A DNA stretch of 64,000 nt from Maridesulfovibrio hydrothermalis AM13 = DSM 14728 (GCF_000331025.1 NC_020055.1:3009370-3073369), one strand, 5' to 3'. Shown: positions 42,132 to 50,933, numbered from the stretch's first letter. Notes: a model not told the origin generated them from the letters alone. Numbers and translations: made by a program.

Positions 42132-43262
42132 TTAACCCTGCTCTCTGTTAGGCTGTCGAAGACTCTCTTCAATAAGCTCAAGATATGGTTCAATCCCGCA
42201 TGCAACATCATCCGGCCATTTAAATTCCATTTCGCCCTTCTGTTCTGCAAACTTTTTAATCATGTTTTTTAATTTAATATAATCAGACGGGTCATCAATT
42301 ATATGGTCTGCGGGCAGAAAATAACTGCTGCCGTTATCCTTTGAACTTATGACCGGCAGTCCGCATGCCAGAGCTTCCAAAACTGAATTGGAACAGGCAT
42401 CGTAATAGGAAGGCAGTACGAATATATCCGACCTGCCGTAAAATTCTGGCATATTTGTTACTTTACCTAAAAATCGGACTCGCTTCGCGACTCCGGATTG
42501 CTCTGCAAGTTTGATATATCTGGACGGATTACGCCCCCCCGCTACATGCAGATGATAATTTTCAGGCAATTCGGCAAGAGCTTTTATAAGCGAAGAAACA
42601 CCCTTAAGTGCAAAATTGGTTGTTGCCGTCGAAATAATTATATCTCTATCAGTCAAGGATAAAGCTGATCTGCTTTGCGCCCTTTTCTCAAGCGACAACG
42701 GAGAAAAAAGTGACAGGTCCGGTTTGTTATAGACGACGTCTATTTCGCGATTTGCCAGCCCGGGACAGGATTCAATCATCCATTCTTTTACCCGATGCGA
42801 AACACATACAATACGGCATTTCGAATCAGACTGGCGACGCTCTATATATTTGATGATAAAGTTGACCGGCGCTGTACGCCTGCGAAGCATTTTGAAAGTA
42901 CGCGCAAAACCAGCGGGCCAGGCTCTTTGTGACAGTTTCCAGAACGATTCAAGTGCCCCTCCGCCGATACGCAGGATATCTTGATTAAGCGATTTCCCCA
43001 GACTGATGCAGAGATCGTAGTTGCCTTTTTTTCTGGCCCTTTCGGCCGCGAGTACAAACCATAACAATTTACCGGATCTGCAAAGTCCGTATCGGCCGAC
43101 TTCTATGACCGAAACACCTTCAGGCGGTTCTTCTTCTGAACGTGAACAGATGAAGTCAACTTTGTATCCTGCATCAGCCAAAGCTACACTTAGATTGAAT
43201 CCGAACCGTTCAACACCGCCGTAACGGCTGAATCTTGGAAGAATTAAAGCAATTTTATTCAT
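42132..43262 (-). CDS. GT4-family glycosyltransferase
   Basis: This 376-aa GT-B enzyme starts MNKIALILPRFSRYGGVERFGFNL (split by the GGVER loop). It has the GT4 C-terminal signature: RVRFLGKVTNMPEFYGRSDIFVLPS (about residues 253-278) and DACSNSVLEALACGLPVI (about 282-299), with the Glu of the EX7E motif. It resembles WaaG-type LPS core glucosyltransferases and is likely to add a sugar to LPS or another surface glycan at the inner membrane face. There are no other LPS genes beside it. The start has a weak ribosome-binding site. Confidence 0.85.
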   Translation of the reverse strand: MNKIALILPRFSRYGGVERFGFNLSVALADAGYKVDFICSRSEEEPPEGVSVIEVGRYGLCRSGKLLWFVLAAERARKKGNYDLCISLGKSLNQDILRIGGGALESFWKLSQRAWPAGFARTFKMLRRRTAPVNFIIKYIERRQSDSKCRIVCVSHRVKEWMIESCPGLANREIDVVYNKPDLSLFSPLSLEKRAQSRSALSLTDRDIIISTATTNFALKGVSSLIKALAELPENYHLHVAGGRNPSRYIKLAEQSGVAKRVRFLGKVTNMPEFYGRSDIFVLPSYYDACSNSVLEALACGLPVISSKDNGSSYFLPADHIIDDPSDYIKLKNMIKKFAEQKGEMEFKWPDDVACGIEPYLELIEESLRQPNREQG

Positions 43263-43469
43263 ATATATTCAGGAAGTAAGTACCTGCAAGTTAACTGGAG
43301 GCTATTAAAATAATGCAAATAGATCCCACGCCTGTGAGAATACCTTGCGAGTAACTATTTATATTGATATTCGCAACCGATAAGCCGTACGATGCATCCG
43401 GGCAACGGACGGTAATGTTAGTCGGAAACGTCCTTCTTGCCAAGGACAACGGTAGCTAAGGAGAAATAA
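43263..43469. other. Divergent spacer with a small hairpin before the PAP2 gene
   Basis: GTCCTT-CTTGCC-AAGGAC (43430-43447) forms a perfect short hairpin 22 bases before the GTG start, inside a GC-richer leader from about 43388. It could act on translation of the PAP2 gene; no known riboswitch pattern was matched. Confidence 0.35.
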
Positions 43470-44069
43470 GTGCCTTTTTTAACTCAGCCTTTGGACATGC
43501 AGCTATTTATTCTGGCCAACCAGATATTCAGAAAACACTGGATGGATATTGTAATGCCCCTGCTTTCATCCGCGGCGCTCCTGTGGGCTGTCATCACAGT
43601 TGTCACTGCAATAGGTGTATATAAAAAAGGTCTGAAATTTCTGGTGATCATTCTGGTGGTCTCTGCATCAATGGGCGTTGCAGATTTTTCTACCAATGTC
43701 ATAAAAAAATCCATCGGCAGAGTGCGTCCGCTAAACTCACTTCCCCTCACTTATTTTCGGGAAGATGGAATATGGCAGCGTCGTCCTCTCGATTTTCAGC
43801 AAAACAAAGAACGTGGTAACTCGTACCCCTCTGCGCACGCCGCAAACACCATGACATTTGCAGTTGTACTTATGCTTTTTTTCCCGAAACTCAGACCGTG
43901 GATGCTGTTTCTGCCCCTCTCTGTCGGCTATTCAAGACTTTATCTGGGCAAACATTTCCCCACTGATGTTATAGCCGGCTTGGCCGTCGGACTATGCGTA
44001 GCCCTGTCTGTCTGGCTGCTATGGCAGCACATTTTACGCGACAAAGTTCCAGAAAAATACAGGCCATGA
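43470..44069 (+). CDS. PAP2-family membrane phosphatase
   Basis: This 199-aa membrane protein has a GTG start after AAGGAG. It has five to six hydrophobic segments and the three PAP2 motifs: KKSIGRVRP (about residues 77-85), YPSAHAAN (about 117-124, catalytic His) and SRLYLGKHFPTDVIAG (about 154-169). Family members dephosphorylate undecaprenyl pyrophosphate, phosphatidylglycerophosphate or lipid A. Substrate unknown, probably an envelope lipid. Confidence 0.88.
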   Translation: MPFLTQPLDMQLFILANQIFRKHWMDIVMPLLSSAALLWAVITVVTAIGVYKKGLKFLVIILVVSASMGVADFSTNVIKKSIGRVRPLNSLPLTYFREDGIWQRRPLDFQQNKERGNSYPSAHAANTMTFAVVLMLFFPKLRPWMLFLPLSVGYSRLYLGKHFPTDVIAGLAVGLCVALSVWLLWQHILRDKVPEKYRP

Positions 44070-44092
44070 ACTATATAATTATACAACATAAC

Positions 44093-44122
44093 AAAAAAAA
44101 TCCCTCTAATGAGGGATTTTTT
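44093..44122. terminator. Bidirectional terminator between the PAP2 gene and glyA
   Basis: AAATCCCTC-TAAT-GAGGGATTT has eight A on the left and six T on the right, giving good terminators in both directions between convergent genes. Confidence 0.92.
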
Positions 44123-44214
44123 ACTTTCTTTTATCCGGATTTTCAGAAATCAGCAGAGGGAAATCCGGACAATATGGGGAGAGTGATTATACCCTTAAGG
44201 GACGGGATACCAGA

Positions 44215-45444
44215 TCAAAAAGATTCGATCTCAGCTTTAGTGTCTGCCGCCAGCACCTTGTCTTCAGGATTTTGCAGAATCTTTGTCATCCAGCCTGCAA
44301 GCAGAATCATGTCTGCCTCTTTCATGCCGCGAGTAGTGGCAGCAGGAGTACCTATTCTGATTCCGCTGGGGCGCAGCGGAGGATTCGGATCATCAGGGAG
44401 GATCTGCTTATTGGTGGTGATAGATACTTCATCAAGCAGCTCTTCAGCAATTTTGCCGTTAATGCCGAAACTCTTCTCAGTATCCAGAACCATCATGTGG
44501 TTATCAGTACCACCGGTAACAAGCGATGCACCACACTTTATAAGTTCGCCGGCAAGGGCTTTGGAATTGTTAAGCACCTGCAAGCCATATTCATGAAACT
44601 CCGGTTCAGCCGCTTTTTTAAGAGTAACGGCTATACCTGCGATGGTGTTCATATGCGGCCCGCCCTGTAAGCCGGGGAAGACGGCTTTATCAATTTTCGG
44701 AGCAAATTCCTTTTTACAGAGAATCATGCCACCACGTGGACCGCGTAAAGACTTATGCGAGGTGGTAGTTACCACATCAAAACCGAAATCAAAGGGATTG
44801 CGAATAGCATCGGCAGCGATGAGACCGCCATAGTGCGAGGCATCAGTCATTGTGATGGCCCCTACTTCGTCTGCAATTTCCTTGAATTTTGCGTAATCGA
44901 GGTCACGGGGATAGGAGGTATACCCGCAAAGAATCATCTTCGGCTTATGCGCAATGGCTGTTTTACGCAGTTCGTCAAAGTCGATTGCCCCGTCAACTGG
45001 GTCGGTTTTGTAGCGGATGAAATTGAAAAGCTTGCCCATAAAAGACACTGGAGCACCATGTGTAAGATGACCGCCGTGGGAAAGGTCCATAGCTAAAATG
45101 GTATCCCCGGGTTCAAGCAGCCCTAGATAAACGGCCTGATTCATAGGAGAACCGGACAGGGGCTGAACGTTTGCGTGTTCACAGCGGAAGACCTGCTTTG
45201 CACGCTCACAAGCAATACTCTCGATGATGTCGGTGAATTCCTGACCGCCATAGTAGCGTCTGCCCGGGTAACCTTCGGAGTATTTGTTGGTTAAAACACT
45301 ACCGAGGGTACAAAGAACTTCAGGATAAGTGTAATTTTCAGATGGGATTAATTCAATACCGACTTTCTGGCGGATTTCCTCACCTGAAAGAGCATTAAAG
45401 ATGTCTGGATCATTTTTCTGGAGAAGGTCGCGATATTCTTGCAT
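44215..45444 (-). CDS. glyA: Serine hydroxymethyltransferase
   Basis: Started at the ATG at 45444 (AGGAG five bases upstream; an in-frame GTG two codons earlier overlaps that site), this is a 409-aa PLP enzyme. It converts serine and tetrahydrofolate to glycine and methylene-THF. Motifs are ELIPSENYTYPEVL (about residues 31-44), YPGRRYYGG (about 58-66), ASHYGGLIAAD (about 197-207, conserved His) and TTTSHKSLRGPRGG (about 223-236, with the PLP-binding Lys). A ZTP riboswitch lies in its leader. Confidence 0.95.
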   Translation of the reverse strand: MQEYRDLLQKNDPDIFNALSGEEIRQKVGIELIPSENYTYPEVLCTLGSVLTNKYSEGYPGRRYYGGQEFTDIIESIACERAKQVFRCEHANVQPLSGSPMNQAVYLGLLEPGDTILAMDLSHGGHLTHGAPVSFMGKLFNFIRYKTDPVDGAIDFDELRKTAIAHKPKMILCGYTSYPRDLDYAKFKEIADEVGAITMTDASHYGGLIAADAIRNPFDFGFDVVTTTSHKSLRGPRGGMILCKKEFAPKIDKAVFPGLQGGPHMNTIAGIAVTLKKAAEPEFHEYGLQVLNNSKALAGELIKCGASLVTGGTDNHMMVLDTEKSFGINGKIAEELLDEVSITTNKQILPDDPNPPLRPSGIRIGTPAATTRGMKEADMILLAGWMTKILQNPEDKVLAADTKAEIESF

Positions 45445-45504
45445 GGGCACTCCTTTGAATTAAACCTCTCAAAAAGAGGAAAGGATACACGTCTTGAAAA
45501 AGAC

Positions 45505-45583
45505 GAGGCCCAGGCGAGCGGCTGGATATAAATTTCCGTGTTTCCCTGTGGTTAGTTCCACATCACATCGCCAGTTGCACGGA
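45505..45583 (-). promoter_or_regulatory. ZTP (pfl-motif) riboswitch of glyA
   Basis: On the minus strand the leader reads CCGTGCAACTGGCGATGTG, then ATGTGGAACTAACCACAGGG, AAACACGG, a short linker, CAGCCG and CGCCTGGGCC. This matches the pfl/ZTP aptamer: the ACUGGCG strand, the GUGGAA...CCAC stem, GGGAAxCACGG, and the 3' CCGxxCGCCUGGGC pseudoknot strand. ZTP riboswitches sense purine intermediate ZMP/ZTP and control folate and glycine one-carbon genes such as glyA. Small hairpins CGTCTTTTTCAAGACG and CCTCTTTTTGAGAGG lie between the aptamer and the glyA ribosome-binding site and may form the switch. Confidence 0.88.
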
Positions 45584-45593
45584 ATATGTATTC

Positions 45594-45656
45594 AAAAAGC
45601 AGACTAAAAACTAGCAACTGAATTTAATTCTGTAAACAAGTTTTTCGGTCTGCTTT
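45594..45656 (-). terminator. Long hairpin after alaX
   Basis: On the minus strand AAAGCAGACC...AAAAACTT pairs with AGTTTTTAGTCTGCTTT around a long A/T loop, and TTTTT follows. It lies directly after the alaX stop and can end its transcript before the glyA leader. Confidence 0.7.
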
Positions 45657-45661
45657 AAAAC

Positions 45662-46099
45662 TCAGGCTAAAATCAGCTTGTACCTGATACGCAAAACGTC
45701 ATCTTCAAAGCTGTGAGAGACCATCTTGAACTCACCTATTTCATTGGAATTATCAACATGTTCGCCAATACATGGGCAGGCATCAAAGTCGCCTATATTT
45801 ATCACCCGCACGCTGGTGACTCCCTCTGGAAGACGGGTCAGATTAAAACGTTCATCTGCCTCAGCAAGAGTGATCAACTGCTCAGTCACCACAAGGTTTG
45901 ATGAAATAGCATCATTTACGCCCTGCTCTACTTCGCGTGCTTCATCATCGGTCATAGGCCGGTCAAACTTATAATCACACTTGGACTTTTTTTTATTAAT
46001 ATGGGCGCTGAAACACCGGTCACAGTCAAACTTACGAACCATTACCTGATTCAAAATATGCTCAGCCGAATGCATACGCGGTTTATATTCTTTTGCCAT
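45662..46099 (-). CDS. AlaX-like trans-editing alanyl-tRNA deacylase
   Basis: This 145-aa protein is the editing domain of alanyl-tRNA synthetase alone. The zinc ligands are in HSAEHIL (about residues 11-17, HxxxH) and CPCIGEHV (about 108-115, CxxxH). It should hydrolyse Ser- or Gly-mischarged tRNA-Ala in trans. It is upstream of glyA, so serine/glycine metabolism is a neighbour, but a terminator separates them. The extra Cys in KFDCDRCF and KCDYKF are unusual. Confidence 0.85.
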   Translation of the reverse strand: MAKEYKPRMHSAEHILNQVMVRKFDCDRCFSAHINKKKSKCDYKFDRPMTDDEAREVEQGVNDAISSNLVVTEQLITLAEADERFNLTRLPEGVTSVRVINIGDFDACPCIGEHVDNSNEIGEFKMVSHSFEDDVLRIRYKLILA

Positions 46100-46205
46100 T
46101 GGGATGTTCCTTTTTGATTTTTCACATTACGCTATAAGAGCGTACGTCCATGATTTGTAATTTGATTTTAACACAAGTTGTACGATGACAAGTTTGTCTA
46201 TTAGC

Positions 46206-46238
46206 AAAAACCGCGGTCAGCAAAAGCTGACCGCGGTT
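46206..46238 (-). terminator. Terminator after the VPLPA-CTERM-like gene
   Basis: A perfect 13-bp stem AACCGCGGTCAGC / GCTGACCGCGGTT with a 4-base loop is followed on the minus strand by TTTTTGC. It lies 40 bases past the stop. Confidence 0.95.
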
Positions 46239-46277
46239 CAATCGTTAATTATACTAACGTATTGCGCAAGCAAAAAA

Positions 46278-46865
46278 CTACGCAAATCTACGCTTAATGA
46301 CCCCGACTATACCGAGTCCTCCAAGCATTATAAATGCCGCCGCAGGAATGGGAGTTGGAGCGACATTGGAGATATCAATCACGGTTATTCCGTTCAGATT
46401 AACCCTCGTGTACCCCCAGGCCTTGTTATATGCGTACTCAGAAAACGAATTGATAGTCGACCCGACCGAAAGCCCTGCCAGATCTGAAGTCCAGTTATTC
46501 ATTTCCACGCCTGAATTTTCACTCGAAGCCTGAGAATAAAAACCGTTATAGTAAGGGGTAAGAAAATTATTATTTCTTACATGTGTGCCATCCAGTATAC
46601 CGGAGTACAAAGAAGAATAAATACTTCCCTTTTTTTCCTTGATGTTACCGTTCCATCCGGTAGTAAATCCAGTTCTTTCCGTGTCAAACTCGATAACATA
46701 ATTGACTACATCGCCGATCGAAAGACCTGCATCAAATGCAAGATTTCCGCCATCAAAGATTGATCCGACAGTCCCTTCCAATGTCATATAGTATGATGAA
46801 GCCTGTGCAACCCCAGGCATCGTCAGCGTAAGTAGCAGTATTAAAACAGCAAACTTTTTTTTCAT
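46278..46865 (-). CDS. Exported protein with VPLPA-CTERM-like C-terminal sorting signal
   Basis: This 195-aa protein has a signal peptide (about residues 1-22, ending GVAQASS), a beta-rich, Gly/Ser/Tyr/Asn-rich body without known catalytic motifs, and a C-terminus PTPIPAAAFIMLGGLGIVG plus VIKRRFA. The tripartite end (PIPAA motif, hydrophobic helix, basic tail) is that of VPLPA-CTERM/PEP-CTERM proteins, which an exosortase-type enzyme processes for surface export, often with exopolysaccharide. No exosortase is in this window. GGGG precedes the ATG. The function is unknown. Confidence 0.75.
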   Translation of the reverse strand: MKKKFAVLILLLTLTMPGVAQASSYYMTLEGTVGSIFDGGNLAFDAGLSIGDVVNYVIEFDTERTGFTTGWNGNIKEKKGSIYSSLYSGILDGTHVRNNNFLTPYYNGFYSQASSENSGVEMNNWTSDLAGLSVGSTINSFSEYAYNKAWGYTRVNLNGITVIDISNVAPTPIPAAAFIMLGGLGIVGVIKRRFA

Positions 46866-47252
46866 TTAATTTCCCCTTTGGATATGACTCTCCACCTTGT
46901 TAATAAACTAATCCTCATAGCGTATACAGTCAAGCTTCTCTTCACCAAAACAAGCAATCGTAACAAACTCTGAACCCATATAAATCAAAGGCCGGACCAC
47001 AATTTTCAATATAAAAGAGCCAAAAATTGTTACTGGAAAAACAACTGAAACCGCAAACAGCATCACCGCCTGTTATCTGGTGTAGACCGGAAAACCAGAT
47101 TACGGAAACATGAATTTCGAAAACTATCGATTGAGGGACTGGTTTTAAACGGGGAGAAAAAAGGGGAGGGGAAATGATTACACACGAAGGTATAGTTAAT
47201 CGGGCTGCAGCTCTTTTCTTTATTGTAAACCCGCAAGCTCGCAAAATATAAC
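46866..47252. other. Spacer between the CTERM-protein gene and the first initiator tRNA
   Basis: Nothing recognisable was found besides short A/T-rich DNA and a G/A-rich patch near 47150-47175. It should hold the promoter of the CTERM-protein gene at its left end. A minus-strand frame that crosses the tRNA (46942-47370) is a shadow. Confidence 0.45.
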
Positions 47253-47284
47253 AAAAAAAAGGCCCAACCGTAAGGTTGAGCCTT
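47253..47284 (-). terminator. Terminator of the first initiator tRNA
   Basis: GGCCCAACC-GTAA-GGTTGAGCC (47261-47282), read on the minus strand, is followed by eight T (47253-47260), 16 bases after the tRNA 3' end. Confidence 0.93.
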
Positions 47285-47300
47285 TTCTGATGAATCGCTG

Positions 47301-47376
<76 letters not shown>

Positions 47377-47388
47377 TCACTGAAAGCA

Positions 47389-47417
47389 TGTCTACATGCT
47401 CTGACATTTGCTGTCAA
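47389..47417 (-). promoter_or_regulatory. Promoter of initiator tRNA copy 1
   Basis: On the minus strand TTGACA (47412-47417), 17 bases, then TAGACA (47389-47394), 12 bases before the mature 5' end. The same two hexamers and spacing precede the other two copies. Confidence 0.85.
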
Positions 47418-47540
47418 CTTAAAAAGTGACTTAATGCAAATTATTTCAATTATTACCGGACCTTCTAAAATTTCATTCTGAAATTAATCCGATCCGCAGT
47501 CAAAAAAAAGCAGCTTTACGCCTTCACTTTTTTCTGCCTC

Positions 47541-47567
47541 AAAAAGCTACCGTCATAACCGGCTGCT
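47541..47567 (-). terminator. Probable terminator of initiator tRNA copy 2
   Basis: On the minus strand AGCAGCCG pairs imperfectly with CGGTAGCT around a 7-base loop, and TTTTT follows, 6 bases past the tRNA 3' end. Confidence 0.6.
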
Positions 47568-47572
47568 CAATG

Positions 47573-47648
<76 letters not shown>

Positions 47649-47662
47649 TCACTGAGAGAGCA

Positions 47663-47691
47663 TGTCTACAGCTACCCCTGCTACTTGTCAA
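47663..47691 (-). promoter_or_regulatory. Promoter of initiator tRNA copy 2
   Basis: TTGACA (47686-47691), 17 bases, TAGACA (47663-47668) on the minus strand. The spacer sequence differs from the other copies, although the hexamers are the same. Confidence 0.85.
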
Positions 47692-47752
47692 CGGGAAATA
47701 TCAATTTTCCTTCCATTAGCAGCATATATTTTAAGAATACCGCTCAACATGC

Positions 47753-48634
47753 TTATTTTTGCTTGAAATACTCAAGAAAAGTCAAACGAAGATCGTTCAA
47801 AAGCGAAGTTTCAACATTCCAGCAATGCCAGTAAAGAGACATTTGCACCCTTCCTTCAGGTATAATTTCAATGAGCCGCCCTGATTTCAGATCTTCCTGC
47901 ACCTGAAACTCCGGCACCATGCCGTAAGCGAGTCCCCGGCAAACTACATCCACAAATGCTTCTGAGGAAGGGACATAAAAAATTGGATGGATAATATTCT
48001 CTTCCGGAAAAATTTTCTTTAGCATTTGCGATTGCGTTTCATCCTTGCGGTTAAAAACAACCGCCGGAATTTTGCTGAGGCTTTCCAGCGTAAGACCTTT
48101 CTGAAACCATTTGTCACGAAACTGGGGCGTGCATAAGCAGAGGTAATTAAAAGTTGTCAGGTGTTCACTGACACAACTTCTGGGGGTTTTTCGCTCGCTG
48201 CCGATACAACCGACCACTTCCCCGCGTTTAAGCAGCTCATGGGTCTGATTTTCATCATCGACATATAAATCAAGCACAACCTTGTTTTTATGCAAAAAAA
48301 CCTCAAGAGCATCAAACAACCATGTTGCCAAACTGTCCGCATTTACTCCAAGCGGCAGCGTGATAAACTCATCGGATTGGTTAAATCCCATGTCATGGGT
48401 CAATTCCTGTTCCATGAGCCGTACTTGGCGCATATGTTTTATCAGCTTGCGCCCTGCCGGAGTGGGTTCAGGAGGAACTGAACGCACCACAAGCACCTGC
48501 CCGAGCTGTTCCTCAAGGTTTCGTATCCGCTGTGAGATTGCACTCTGGGTAAGATTCAATTTTATAGCAGCCTTATCAAAGCCGCCCTCCTCAACAACTG
48601 CTGTCAGAGCTTCTAAGAATTTATTATCAAGCAT
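47753..48634 (-). CDS. argP: LysR-type regulator of the ArgP/IciA branch
   Basis: This 293-aa LysR protein has the helix-turn-helix FDKAAIKLNLTQSAISQRIRN (positions about 19-39, split by its turn), then EEQLGQVLVVRS, and a periplasmic-binding-type effector domain (about 90-290). The short N-terminus MLDNKFLEALTAVVEEGGF and pairing with a divergent LysE/ArgO exporter fit ArgP, which senses lysine/arginine and switches the exporter on. It probably binds the 103-base spacer between the two starts. Confidence 0.85.
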   Translation of the reverse strand: MLDNKFLEALTAVVEEGGFDKAAIKLNLTQSAISQRIRNLEEQLGQVLVVRSVPPEPTPAGRKLIKHMRQVRLMEQELTHDMGFNQSDEFITLPLGVNADSLATWLFDALEVFLHKNKVVLDLYVDDENQTHELLKRGEVVGCIGSERKTPRSCVSEHLTTFNYLCLCTPQFRDKWFQKGLTLESLSKIPAVVFNRKDETQSQMLKKIFPEENIIHPIFYVPSSEAFVDVVCRGLAYGMVPEFQVQEDLKSGRLIEIIPEGRVQMSLYWHCWNVETSLLNDLRLTFLEYFKQK

Positions 48635-48737
48635 GTTCTCATCATAAGCAAAATTAATGATAAATTTAAATGTTTAATTTTACTAATTTTCACAGACTGC
48701 ATAAGATTGGCAGAACTTGAACAACGGAGAAACAAAT

Positions 48738-49358
48738 ATGTCTTTGATAATGCCTTACATGCAGGGCTTTGCCACCGGAGCAGGTCTGATAATTGCCATA
48801 GGCGCGCAAAACGCCTTTGTACTGACTCACAGCATAAGAAAAAATCATCACCTGATAATATGTCTGGTCTGTGCGATATGTGACACTGTGCTGATTACCC
48901 TTGGAATTCTCGGGACAGGTGAGCTTGTAGCTTCCAATCCGATGCTGCTGAAACCTGCGGCATGGGGAGGAACGGCATTTCTTACATGGTATGGATTCAT
49001 GGCGTTCAAGTCAGCCATAAAAGGAGGTAAACTCGAAAGCACAGAAAGCACTGTGACAGGAGTACGGCCCATAATCTTGCTGACTCTTGCAATCACCCTG
49101 CTCAACCCGCATGTATATATTGATACGGTTGTCATGCTGGGGTCGATCAGTGCCCAATATTCGGGCGATGCACGCTACCTGTTCGGATTTGGAGCTGTCA
49201 GCGCATCATTCGTCTGGTTTTTCACGCTCGGGATAGGAGGATGCGCGCTGGCACCTCTATTTCGCAAACCAAATACTTGGCGAATACTCGACACTGTCAT
49301 CGGTTTAACCATGTGGCTGATCGCCATAAACCTCGCCCGAAAAGGCATGGGTGTATAG
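48738..49358 (+). CDS. LysE/ArgO-family basic amino-acid exporter
   Basis: Started at the ATG at 48738 (GGAG upstream), this is a 206-aa membrane protein with six hydrophobic segments. It has the LysE signature GLIIAIGAQNAFVLTHSI (about residues 12-29), CDTVLITLGILG (about 48-59), GTAFLTWYGF and LLNPHVYIDTVVMLGSI (about 119-135). It should export arginine or lysine analogues in excess. It is divergent from argP, the standard arrangement. Confidence 0.9.
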   Translation: MSLIMPYMQGFATGAGLIIAIGAQNAFVLTHSIRKNHHLIICLVCAICDTVLITLGILGTGELVASNPMLLKPAAWGGTAFLTWYGFMAFKSAIKGGKLESTESTVTGVRPIILLTLAITLLNPHVYIDTVVMLGSISAQYSGDARYLFGFGAVSASFVWFFTLGIGGCALAPLFRKPNTWRILDTVIGLTMWLIAINLARKGMGV

Positions 49359-49373
49359 AATTTTGAAAAAACT

Positions 49374-50396
49374 TTAATTGGTACGGTCTTTTAATCCGAG
49401 TATTTCCTGAATTTTTGGATCAGACAGATTCTCTTTGGTGATCAAGTAGACCTCAGTCACGGTCTCTGATGGGACTTTCTGTCCTCTGGCCGCCATTGCC
49501 GCCTGAGTCACGGCGAGCCGGCCTATTCTATACGGGTCCTGAGCCACACCCGCAGAAATAACCTCGTCTTGTATAAGCTGGACCATTGTCGAATCCGGAT
49601 TAAAAGCTACAAAGGTCAACCCCTTAATTCGCTTTATATTTTTAAGAGTTTCTATAAGAATTTCACTGCTGCTTTCATTCATACCGACCACAGCCTTAAT
49701 CTTCGGAGTACTGTTCAGATCTTTGCCACTGCTCCACATAGCTATGCGAATCTTTGAAGAACCTTTTTTAGGATGTCCCCCGACATAAACAGCCTTAACA
49801 ACCTTGAGGTTTGAATTCAGTTTTTTTAATTGCTCTTTGAACCCCTCAACTCGTTGTTTCACCGGCGAATTGCCCTTCTTGAAAAGCCCCAGAATCACAT
49901 TCCCTGAACCATTCATCTTCTTATCGAGATAATTAGCGGCCAGAACGCCGCCCTCAAAGTTATTGGAATAAATATTACCGCCCTTTAAGTCCTTGAATGT
50001 ATTTGAGACCATCTGGATCACTGGTATGCCCTTTTGCAAAGCCTTGCGCAGTGACTGCTCCATCTTATGCCTATGAACAGGGGAAACAACAATGGCATCT
50101 ACGTTATTTTTAATACACCATTCAATCTGTTTTTGCTGCTCCTTAAAACACCCTAATCCTGCCGGAGCGATCCAGAGCATCTTAATATTTTCGTCACTTA
50201 AAGCGGCACTTTCAGCACCTTTTTTAAGTAATTTCCAAAAATCCAAGTCTGCCCTTTCCGGAATTACCGCGATCGACAGTTTTTTAGATGCGCCTAAATC
50301 AGCAGCACCGGCTGAACAGGGTATCATCAAGGCAGCAAAAAGCAAAAATATTACAGCCACAAACTCTGTCTTCAGTTTAAAATTGCGCACGTTCAT
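49374..50396 (-). CDS. Periplasmic sugar-type binding protein without transporter partners
   Basis: Started at the ATG at 50396 (AAGGAG upstream), this is a 340-aa protein with a signal peptide (about residues 1-32, ending SAGAAD). The mature part has the type I periplasmic-binding fold (Peripla_BP_4): LSIAVIPERADLDFWK, NNVDAIVVSPVHRHKM, GIPVIQMVSN, then AVVGMNESSSEILIETL and AGVAQDPYRIGRLAVT. No ABC permease or ATPase is adjacent, so it may serve chemotaxis, a sensor kinase or a distant transporter. The ligand is unknown. It is convergent with lysE, with a 15-base gap. Confidence 0.8.
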   Translation of the reverse strand: MNVRNFKLKTEFVAVIFLLFAALMIPCSAGAADLGASKKLSIAVIPERADLDFWKLLKKGAESAALSDENIKMLWIAPAGLGCFKEQQKQIEWCIKNNVDAIVVSPVHRHKMEQSLRKALQKGIPVIQMVSNTFKDLKGGNIYSNNFEGGVLAANYLDKKMNGSGNVILGLFKKGNSPVKQRVEGFKEQLKKLNSNLKVVKAVYVGGHPKKGSSKIRIAMWSSGKDLNSTPKIKAVVGMNESSSEILIETLKNIKRIKGLTFVAFNPDSTMVQLIQDEVISAGVAQDPYRIGRLAVTQAAMAARGQKVPSETVTEVYLITKENLSDPKIQEILGLKDRTN

Positions 50397-50885
50397 CTTT
50401 GCTCCTTCGCTATTTAACAGCTTAAGTGAAATAAATTTTAATTTAAAAATATAAAAAACATAAGAAGGCGGAAAAAAATTCACCCTGTGAAAATACTGTA
50501 ATCGATAGATACAACCCGCACTAGCAAAATGATTTCCCAAAAAAAACTGTAATCATTAATTTTTTAATATAACATTTTCTTTTTTTTGCACAGCATGCAA
50601 CTCTCTGGACTCCATTTGAAATATTACACAGATGGCGCATATTTTTTCAAGCATATCATTAAAAAAACGACTGAAAAACCTGAGCAGGCAGATACAGTAT
50701 AATTAAAAAACCTATCACTAGAATATGTTCAAGTCTCCGGTGCTATCAAAGCGGCATCAAGCCTCGCCCTGTCATTTTTTATGCAACAAAGTAATATGAA
50801 TTAATTCGGTAAATAGCGTAAAATATGAATGCAATTTCATAATTTACTTTGGTGTAATTTAAGTGCATTTAACGGTCTGGAGCAC
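50397..50885. other. Long AT-rich spacer before the third initiator tRNA
   Basis: No gene, tRNA or clear hairpin is seen. The DNA is strongly AT-rich with several T-runs and contains the upstream region of the binding-protein gene at its left end. TAATTTACTTTGG-type patches near 50840 are not recognisable motifs. Confidence 0.5.
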
Positions 50886-50924
50886 AAAAAAAAGCGGTTT
50901 GTAATCAATTGATCACAAACCGCT
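50886..50924 (-). terminator. Terminator of initiator tRNA copy 3
   Basis: AGCGGTTTGT pairs with ACAAACCGCT (10 bp, 12-base loop), and on the minus strand eight T follow (50886-50893). It lies 9 bases past the tRNA. Confidence 0.93.
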
Positions 50925-50933
50925 GAGTCAACA

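Noticed and set aside
43388-43469. Riboswitch in the PAP2 leader
   Set aside because: Compared with c-di-GMP, ZTP, SAH, fluoride and THF patterns from memory; no match beyond a short hairpin.
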